DNA of 64,000 nucleotides. Origin: Bromus sterilis (Eukaryota; Streptophyta; Magnoliopsida; Poales; Poaceae). A model generated the notes under the pieces. The model ran no database searches. It saw only the letters and a program-made list of their open reading frames with translations, and was not told the origin of the DNA. The stretch spans positions 125,964,501-126,028,500 of the forward strand of contig OX465596.1 in assembly GCA_950022295.1 (NCBI GenBank). The letters run 5' to 3'. The translations under genes were made by a program, and so were the position numbers. Shown here piece by piece: positions 56,636 through 64,000 of the stretch. Each line of letters begins with the position of its first letter. The first letter of the stretch is position 1.

Positions 56636-59337
56636 TGTTTTTTTAGAAACGGGGAAATCCCCAGCCTCTACATCGATTGATGCACACATCCGAATTATTA
56701 GAAGATTCAGGAGACTCTCAAAGTTTACAACTTAAGCATCGCATAAGGTTGAGACATGTATCAATCATCTAAAAAGGGACAACATTTGGACCACTACGCG
56801 TGGAGTCGTCTAGAAAGCTGCCACGTAGCCCGGGAAAAGAAGCCCTGAGCTACCATCAGGAGCCGGGCAGACCCAGTAACCATAAGTTCTCGCTGGTCCT
56901 GGGGCAGAAGATACGCCCATAGGTGAATCCAATGGGCTCCAATGGGTTGACATATGGATAACCTGCATGATATGAAAATTCGAAGATCTATTAAAAACAA
57001 GATTATTTCGACAATTCCAAATTGACCAACATATCGCTGAAACGCCAATGCGAATTCTATCTTTGGTCTTCTTATCAATACCATTAAACCTATTCCCAAA
57101 CATATTTGTGATATTATTTAGAGATGGAATATTGTAAGTGCTAAAAACAACACACCAAACGAGTTGAGCAAATGGGCAGGAAATAAAAAGGTGTTCAGTT
57201 GTCTCCTCCAAACCACAAAAAGAACACTTTGTACATCCTTTCCACTTTTTTTAGCCAGGTTATCCTTAGTTAGCAAAACTTTTCTATTAAGGAACCACAT
57301 AAAAATCTTTATCTTCAAGGGTATTTTTAATTTCCACAAATATTTGTGTAAGTACGCCGTATGCCCATTCATCAAATCCTCATACATCGATTTAACAGTG
57401 AATTTACCATTTGTAGTTAGACTCCACACAAAAATATCATCATTGTCCGTTAAATTAACATCCATCAATCAGAGGCAAAGCTGAGACCAAGCATCCCATT
57501 TGTCCCCGAGTAAATCCCTTCTAAAACTAATGTTCAGAGGGGGTGCAGCGGCCAAAACATCATGAACAGAAACATTTTTCCGTTGGGTAATATTGTAAAG
57601 TGATGGATATTGATGCATTAGAGGTGTGTCACCTAGCTAAGTATCTTCCTAAAATCTAGTAGATACTCCATTCCCAATTTTAAATGAGCCTCTACTAAAG
57701 AAATCTTCTTTGACCCGCATGAGACCACAAAAGGGGGAATCAATCGGGCTGATTTCAACTTGAGCTAGTGTTTTACTATGTAGATACTTATTCCGTAGTA
57801 GCTCTTGCCACATACCTTCCTCATTTAACAACTTAAATAGCCATTTGCTAAGTAGACACTTATTTTTCAAATCAAGGACCTCAATTCCAAGCCCTGCTTG
57901 ATCTTTGGGTCGACAGATTATATTCCACTTTGTTAATCTATATTTTTTCTTATGCTCATCGCTTTGCCAAAAGAAGCGTCACATATAGTAATCAAATATC
58001 TTCCGTACCCCAATGGGTACCTCAAAAAATGAAAACATAAACATGGGTAGGCTGGTTAATACCGAATTTATCAACACTAACCTATCCCCATATGAGAGCA
58101 TTTTCCCTTTCCAGCATCCTAGTTTGTTCGCAAAACGACACTCGATAGGATACCATTCGGCATTGCGTAACTTTCTATAATGGATAGGAACTCCCAAATA
58201 TTTGAAATGTAGGGAACCCGACTCACGTCCAAAGATTTGTCGATATTGATCCTCTACCTCTTTCGCCTTACCAAAACAGAAAATTTCTCTTTTGTGGAAA
58301 TTAATTTTGAGGCCGGAGAGTTGCTCAAAAATACAGAGTATTAATTTCATATTTACCTCCTTTTCTAAATCGTGTTCCGAAAACAAAATAGTGTCGTCCG
58401 CATACTGTAAAATAGAGACCCCACCCTCAACAAGATTAGGTATTAGTCGCCCTACCTGTCCATCTTCCTTCGCCCGCGCGATAAGAATGGCCAACATATC
58501 AACGACAATATGAAAAAGCATTGGAGACAAAGGATCTCCTTGTCTAAGGCATATTTTAGTTTGAAAATAATGACCCATGTCATCATTAACTCTGATACCT
58601 ACACTTCCTCCTTGAAAAAATTGCATAACCGAATTACACCAATGTTGTGCAAAACCTGTCATACACAAAGCTTGTTGGAGAAATGTCCACTTTACCTTAT
58701 CATATGACTTCTCGAAATCAATTTTAAAAAGTACACCGTCCATTTTCTTACGGTGAAGTTCATGAATTGTTTCATGGAGTACAACTAATCCTTCCAAAAT
58801 GTTCCTCCCAGGCATGAAAGCGGTTTGAGTAGGTTTAATAAATTTTTGGAAAATTCCTGTTATTCTGTTAGTTCCTACCTTGGTAAAAAAATTAAAACTA
58901 ACATTGAGAAGGCATATCGGTCGGTACTATTGTATTTGTACCGCATTCTCCTTAGGAAGTAATGTAATGACTCCGAAATTTAGTTTATACAAGGGCAAAT
59001 TTCCTTGCTGAAATTGGAAAAACATAGCCATTAAATCGTGCTTTATTACTTCCCAGAAGATTTGATAAAATTCAGCCGGAAACCCATCCGGTCCAGGAGC
59101 TTTGTTCAATTCCATTTGGGAAATAGCTTCATACACCTCTTTCATCGAGAAATCAGTAGTAAGAAGAGAATTTTCCTCAGTTGTCAATTGTGGGATATCC
59201 GAAATAATACTCTCATCTAGTGTAAAATTATTTGGAACCGGCTCCCCAAACAATTTCTTGTAATATTCCGTAATGTAGGATTTAAAATTATCCTCCCATA
59301 CAATGGTTCCCTCGTCTTGCTCAAGTTGAAAAATCTT
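56636..59337 (-). mobile_element. LINE (L1-type non-LTR retrotransposon), 5'-truncated
   Basis: It is minus-strand, with a short T run (56638-56644) marking the 3' tail. A 12-bp target duplication flanks 2.7 kb of sequence. It starts in the middle of the reverse-transcriptase protein, so the endonuclease and first ORF are missing, the usual outcome of incomplete target-primed reverse transcription. Confidence 0.92.
56810..59337 (-). pseudogene. LINE ORF2 remnant: reverse transcriptase and zinc-binding RVT domain
   Basis: Reverse transcriptase is recognisable by LNKAPGPDGFPAEFYQ, KIDFEKSYDKV, RQGDPLSP and the catalytic YADD box (58393-58404). A zf-RVT-like region (WKLKIPLKIKIFMWF) and the C-terminal segment follow. 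The frame is the same from 59337 to about 57200, broken by stops including 58927-58929 and several between 57979 and 57469, then shifts near 57200. The protein would copy LINE RNA at a nicked target. This copy is dead. Confidence 0.9.
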
Positions 59338-59558
59338 ACTTGGATGACTGTTGTATGCCACTAAACGTCATTTAGCATGGTGCCCCTCAAAATCGTCATA
59401 GCCTATCCCTTAACTGTCGTAAACAACGTGGTCATCTCCCTAAACAACGTGGTTATAGCACATATCATTTGCCCTTTCGCCTGTCGGCGAAGCAAGTAAA
59501 CCTGCTACTCCGACTTACTCCAACCTGCCACACGGGCCGAGCCGCCGGCCGGAGCGCG
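59338..59558. other. LINE target duplication (59338-59349) and unassigned DNA
   Basis: ACTTGGATGACT is followed by about 210 bp of unassigned sequence. It contains an imperfect repeat of AAACAACGTGGT and no frame. Confidence 0.6.
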
Positions 59559-59670
59559 CGCGCTACCCTTATGTGTAAAACACTAAGATCACGCTGGCCG
59601 GCTGGCCGGCACTCCGCGCTACCCTTATGTGTAAAACACTAAGATCACGCTGGCCGGCTGGCCGGCACTC
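59559..59670. repeat. 56-bp tandem duplication
   Basis: Two copies (59559-59614 and 59615-59670), identical by eye, contain the palindrome-like CTGGCCGGCTGGCCGG. They abut an LTR at 59689. Confidence 0.9.
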
Positions 59671-59688
59671 CCCTTCCCGAGTGTTGTG

Positions 59689-60334
59689 TGTCGGGGGTCG
59701 GATCCTCCGGGGTGATTTGATACCGGGACGCGCACGCGAAACACAATATGATCCGTCGACACAGGGACACGCTGGGATGAGACTAAAAGCCTACTCCTGC
59801 TTGTCTGAATTGATACGGGGAATGCTACAAGTGCGTGGAGCTCTTCCGGGATGGATACGAGCCCTTTGTATGGTAGAGGGGTGGCGTGTTGTGTATTTTC
59901 TAGCAGCTTGTGCCTCCCTTTTATAGCCCTTTGTATGGTACAGGTGGCGCCGCTATTCTTTTGGATCATGAGGTGACGGGTGTCACCACAAAGCTTCTTC
60001 CGGGAAGTGTGTGTGGCAATGCGTCGCCACTCCTCCTGACCGGGCGCGCGGGACCTCGGCACGTACGAGGAATGGAAGGTGGGAGAAGGCGTCGCTGTAG
60101 TCCTGTCTCTCAGACCAGGGGCAGACACATTAAATGCCCTTTGGAATGTTCTGCATGTGGTGGGACCGCCTTGTCCCATCCGCACCGGTTAAGGGAGGAA
60201 GGGATGTTGTTTCCTCCGCTATCCTGCCGCGCGGAACTCCTTTCCGGCAACGTTTTGAACGCACCACAGGGTACTCTCCATGGCGAGCTGATGCAGACTT
60301 CCGGGACAGTGGAGCAAACTCCTGTTCCCCAACA
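59689..60334 (-). repeat. 3' LTR of the second Tat-type element (about 646 bp)
   Basis: The minus-strand start is TGTTGGGGAACAGG and the end is CCCCCGACA. A minus-strand TATAAAAGGG box lies near 59917-59925. The boundaries follow from the TG/CA ends and the adjacent G-rich tract. There is no second copy for confirmation. Confidence 0.65.
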
Positions 60335-60350
60335 GTATCCCCCGGGCCTG
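60335..60350 (-). promoter_or_regulatory. Probable polypurine tract of the second Tat-type element
   Basis: The minus strand reads GGCCCGGGGGATAC immediately before the LTR start at 60334. Confidence 0.55.
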
Positions 60351-60683
60351 GTTGTGGCATAGATACCTTGCACGAGAGCCACGCCAGGTCTGATGATCCG
60401 GGAAGCTAAACCATCCGGAACGTGGGCATGGAAATGTGAACGTGTGGGGTTCCGGGCCCTCCTGGCGGCGGAAACCGACACGTGTCGAGAGGAGTATGCG
60501 AGGCAGGCACTTGATGGCGGCCGTAGAGGCCAAGAGTTTGCCACGATCCCAAGCCTGAGGTGGATTAATTGGGGGAGTTACTGCGTTCCGTTGGGCAACG
60601 AGTACTTATTCCCATCCGCCCGCGGGTGAATCGGGCACTCCAAAGTAGCTTCTTTCTTCCAATCAGCGGCTGACGTGCACGCC
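60351..60683. other. Non-coding region between LTR and B3-like pseudogene
   Basis: About 330 bp of mixed composition. It could hold the promoter of the antisense gene, but I see no convincing TATA box on the plus strand. Confidence 0.4.
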
Positions 60684-61592
60684 ATGGCCCCCAAGGGGCA
60701 TGCTCCCAAGGAGGTTGAAGAGGACAACCCCCGAGCTCTCCGTGGAGGAGGAGTTCGTGGCCGCCGCGGCCTAGGGAGGGGAAGCCGAGGAGGACAGGCG
60801 GAGCTGGCGATTGGGGCTTCGATGGGGGTCCTCATCCCTGCCACGCGGGGGCGAAGGACCCGAGGGAGAATGTGCCGTGGCCGCGGAATTGGAGGTCGCG
60901 GGGCGATGCCGCCGACCAAGATACGCAACTCCCACGACGAGCGCATCAGCTTCGAGTTTAGCATCAAGTTGACATCGGCTTCTTGCACGTGGCTTCCTCT
61001 TCCAAAGGCATTCCGCAACTCGGTGAGGGATGCCTAGCCCTTGCACTTTTGAGTGCAGGTGGACGGGTGCCCTCACGGGGAGGTGAAGGTGGAGACTTGC
61101 CGAGTGACCACTTGGGATCTCCTCTTGTCGCATGGGTGGAAGGTCTTCATCCGCGGTCGCAAGCTGGAATGCGGATACTTCATCTTGTTCCTCTACGATG
61201 GCGAGGACGTCTTGACGCTAAAGTGCTTCAACATGAAGGGCGAGCGAAAGGAGTGCTATCCGGAAAGCTCCAACAGCGGTGCGAGCTCGTCCGGGGACGA
61301 AGGTGACGATGCCTCCTCCGAGCAGCGCAGGGAGGAGACAACTCCAGCAGCGACGACGGTGAGAGGGTCCCGGAGGACGTCAAGCCAGTGGTCCAGATCG
61401 ACTGAGGGCGAACCCTGCGCTTTTCTTCTTTTTCTTCTTTTGCTTGTAATGGATCCGGAAAGCCGAGAGGCACCGGTTTGTGAACCGTTCTCGAGACGAA
61501 GAGTTTGGTTGCTTTTTTTCTATGTGCTGCATACTACTTGCCGCCACATACTACTTGTCGCGTGGGTAAAGACAAGAGAGAGAACCAATTGA
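60684..61592 (+). pseudogene. Antisense B3-like DNA-binding protein gene in the second Tat-type element
   Basis: On the strand opposite to the element's pol, the start MAPKGHAPK leads into an Arg/Gly-rich stretch (RGRGIGGRG). Then comes a B3-like domain (ISFEFSIKL, WLPLPKAFRN, GCPHGEVKVET, LLSHGWKVFI, GYFILFLYDG, LTLKCFN) and a Ser/acidic tail (ESSNSGASSSGDEGDD). One frame is kept through two stops, TAG 61035-61037 and TGA 61050-61052. After about 61360 the frame probably shifts, as the last ~75 codons look non-coding. The match in design and position with 22758-23351 (both share GCPHG, a GWK-F core and the YDG turn) argues for common descent. A decayed host B3 gene next to the element is the alternative. 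Confidence 0.72.
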
Positions 61593-61789
61593 CGCATACT
61601 ACTTGCCGCCGCGCGAGCTACAGGGAAGAACTTGGTCCGGCAGGATTTTTGGTGCCGGTTAGGTCTCTTCCGAAAAGCACGCCGGATAGTAGGGTTAGTA
61701 CGGACATCGTTAAAGTAAATCGCGCTAACACACACCGATTTTTCCCCCGGGGATTTTTTGGGTTGCATCCATAAACATGGATCCGAAGA
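61593..61789. other. Unassigned sequence between B3-like pseudogene and integrase remnant
   Basis: CATACTACTTGCCGCC-type words occur three times between 61527 and 61610. Otherwise nothing is recognisable. Confidence 0.4.
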
Positions 61790-62653
61790 TCACAACTTAC
61801 AAATGTGGCGCTGCCGGGAAACTGGTCATCCGACAACTATATACCCTCACGGATAGAACTTACGGAGATGGTTCTTCCGGAGGTGCTCGATGTTCCACGA
61901 GTTTCTCATGGGGATCCCATCCTCCGTCTCCAGACGGACGAATCCGGGCCTGGTGACTTGGACTACCCGATAAAGTCCTTCCTACTTTGGAGACAACTTG
62001 TTTAGACCCCTCCCGGACTATAGCCGACGGAGGACAAGGTCGCCTTCCTCAAGTTCTCGGGAGCGGATGTGGCGGCTGTGATAGTGGTGCAGTCCTTGGT
62101 GGTACCACACGGCGCGTGTAGCAGCCCGAGTACGTTCTTCCTCGACAACGACGACATCTCCTTGTCGGAGTTGCTGCCACTCGGCCTCATCGAAGGCACG
62201 GACTCGATCTGAGTTCTGTGGGGAGCACCGCCTCCGCTCCGTAGACGAGAGCGAATGGCGTCTCATTTGTGGCTCAGTTGGGTGTGGTCCAGATTGACCA
62301 TAGAACTGCTGGAGTTCATCCACCCACCGCTTTCCACACTTCTAGAGCCGCTAGAAAGTACGGGTACGGAGACCTAGGAGTACCTCCGAATTGGCTCTCT
62401 CTGATTGGTGAACTTGTCGATGGCGACGTAGAGGAACTCATAACCTTCAGTAGCACGGGAAAATGGTCCCGAGATGTCCAATCCCCATACCGCAAAGGGC
62501 CATGCCATAGGGATGGTTTTGAGATCTTGTGCTAGTTGATGAACAGCCATGGCGTGGAATTGGCAGGCGTCGCAGGTGTTGACAAGCTCCATCGCGTCGT
62601 TCAAGGCGGTGGGCCAGTAGAACCCTTGCCGGAAAGCTTTTCCAACCAAAGAC
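61790..62653 (-). pseudogene. Integrase remnant of the second Tat-type element
   Basis: On the minus strand: the zinc-binding region (VGKAFRQGFYWPTALNDAMELV, with CDACQF), then the start of the integrase core (WPFAVWGLDISGPF with the first catalytic Asp). The middle of the core, with the second Asp and the Glu, is deleted or unrecognisable around 62330-62380. The C-terminal part returns (RVRAFDEAEW, then LEEGDLVLRRL), followed by decayed sequence to about 61790 that ends like other Tat pol frames. It is not functional. Confidence 0.82.
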
Positions 62654-63878
62654 TGATACGTCCCACACGTATCTATAATTTCTGCTTGCTCCATGCATGT
62701 TTTGGGTGATATTGCTATGCTTTTGATACACTTTCATACACTTTTGATCATATTTGGACTAACCTATTAACTCAGTGCACCCTAGTGTCAGTTTCTATTT
62801 TCTGCCGTCTTTTTATTTCAGGTTTTCCCATTACTTAAATTGCCAGAAAAATTCCGAGAAAAATATATAAAAAACCAGCGTACCGGAAGCTTCCAGATGC
62901 CCGAAGGGGGGCCAGAGGGGCCCCAACTGGTGCCGAGGCGGCTAGGGGGCGCGGCCTAGGGTGGGGCCGCGCCGGGAGGCCGCCTGGACTCCTGGTGGCC
63001 CCTTGTGTGTCCCCCTCCACCTATATATCTCTCCTCCCGAAACCCCCAAGGACATAACCCTTGTTCGCGATCTCGCCTCTATTCTGCTGCCACCGCGCTT
63101 CCAAGATCGGGAGCACCAGAAGACCTCTTCCCGGCACCCTGCCGAAGGGAGGATTGACCTCCGGGAGCTTCTTCACCACCATGGACGCTTCGCGGATGAG
63201 CCGTGACTAGTCTACCATTAACCATGGGTTCATGATCTGTAGCTATGTGATGTCCTCTCCCCTTCTTTGTTCTTCATGTATTAGACATTGTGAGCTACCC
63301 TACGTGATCAAGGCACATATGTAATTCTTTATGATGTTGCTATGTTGTTTTTGCTGGGATCTGATGGATTATGAGATTATGTTCAGATTCTGATGAGTAA
63401 TATATTTGGTTCTTCTTATTTTATATTTTTGTTCTTGAGTAATTCTTGCATGTTCTCCTTTGCTGTTTATTGCTTTGGCCAAGTAGTAGGTAGTAACTCC
63501 AAGAGGGAAGATTATGCATGATTGTGGGTTCATGCCCCTTGATGACTAGCTTGAGTGAGATAAACATCAGTCTAGGGGGTGTGGTGTTGCCACAAGGGGG
63601 AAAACAATGGTGCTTTTAACCGCGGTTGCAAAGATTGTTTACTTTACGCAAAGTTCTTTTAATGCATTTGTCTATTGCTTTGGGTTTACACTTTGGGTGG
63701 GTCTCGCAACTTAATACTCGCGAGATTTTCTAGATAGATATCTCAAGGTGGATGATAAGTAGTAGATGTTGATGGATTTCGGTCTACTTATCTTGGCGTA
63801 CTGCCCATGCTTTTGAGCCTCGTCCTTTCTTTTGTAGCATAGTTAGCATTGCGGTGCGTTTTTAATCTTGTCAATTGC
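62654..63878 (+). repeat. Athila-like LTR, plus strand, interrupted
   Basis: It begins TGATACGTCCCACACG and is the same family as the LTRs of the element at 2684-20272, in the opposite orientation. It follows that LTR for about 1.2 kb and breaks off after TGTCAATTGC, which in the 2684-4300 LTR corresponds to about position 3080. It interrupts the integrase remnant on its left. Confidence 0.85.
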
Positions 63879-64000
63879 TGATACGTCTCAAACGTATCTA
63901 TAATTTCTGCTTGCTCCATGCATGTTTTGTGTGATATTGCTATGATCTAGATACACTTTCATACACTTTTGATCATATTTGGACTAACCTACTAACTGAG
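63879..64000 (+). repeat. Start of another Athila-like LTR inserted in the previous one
   Basis: TGATACGTCTCAAACG restarts the same LTR sequence, in the same direction, in the middle of the previous LTR. It runs off the window end. Confidence 0.85.

Larger units (their letters stand above)
59689..62653 (-). mobile_element. Second Tat-type gypsy element, 3' part, minus strand
   Basis: From right to left (element orientation) it contains a degraded integrase (62653 to about 61790), a non-coding region with an antisense B3-like pseudogene, a G-rich tract (60335-60350) and a 3' LTR (59689-60334). The layout mirrors the element at 20273-24304. It is interrupted at 62654 by an Athila-like LTR, and its remainder is beyond the window. 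Confidence 0.75.

Noticed and set aside
59625..60544. Overlapping frames on both strands, one of 186 codons
   Set aside because: They fall inside an LTR with a minus-strand TATA box and have no recognisable protein features.
61022..61057. Possible GT-AG intron removing the two stops in the B3-like pseudogene
   Set aside because: At 36 nt it is far below plant intron size. The reading frame on both sides is already the same without splicing, so two point-mutation stops are simpler.

Overview
This is intergenic DNA from a large-genome grass, most likely a Triticeae species (wheat, barley, rye or a wild relative). The evidence is indirect: nested LTR retrotransposons with very long LTRs (1.6 to 4.6 kb), CACTA transposons with subterminal TTTGCCGTCTG-type repeats, plant tRNA-iMet and tRNA-Asp primer binding sites, and no ordinary host gene. 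Nearly every base can be placed in a transposable element or a fragment of one. I see no tRNA, rRNA, CRISPR or bacterial-type feature. All coding regions found are transposon genes, and almost all carry stops.

Left block (1-24304): the 3' part of a Ty3/gypsy element of the Tat/Retand type (pol with two RNase H domains) is split by an Athila-like gypsy element on the minus strand (2684-20272, target duplication CGGAC). That element has gag-protease but no pol. Its right LTR is itself split by a 9.4-kb CACTA transposon (9567-19011, target duplication AGG) with a TNP2-type transposase gene and a second En/Spm-type gene. The outer element resumes at 20273 with the rest of integrase, two tandem-repeat tracts, an antisense B3-like pseudogene and its 3' LTR.

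Middle block (24305-38754): an unassigned LTR-like repeat is split at CACGA by a complete 13.8-kb chromodomain gypsy element (24855-38658). It carries an extra 227-codon ORF upstream of gag that resembles a double-stranded-RNA-binding fold, then gag-protease, RT, RNase H, integrase and a chromodomain.

Third block (38755-54340): four long minus-strand LTRs of related gypsy families lie almost end to end. One is inserted in another, one contains a duplicated promoter segment, and two flank a gutted internal region of only 601 bp.

Right block (54341-64000): an Athila-like LTR fragment, one end of a second CACTA element, a 5'-truncated LINE with a 12-bp target duplication (56636-59337), then a minus-strand Tat-type element (3' LTR 59689-60334, antisense B3-like pseudogene 60684-61592, integrase remnant 61790-62653). 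That element is cut by an Athila-like LTR (62654), which is cut again by another LTR of the same family (63879).

The most interesting observation is that two separate Tat-type elements each carry, antisense and between pol and the 3' LTR, a gene of the same design: MAPK start, Arg/Gly-rich linker, B3-like DNA-binding domain, Ser/acidic tail. The second is the extra ORF with a dsRNA-binding-like pattern in the chromodomain element. No similarity search could be run, so family names rest on motifs read by eye.
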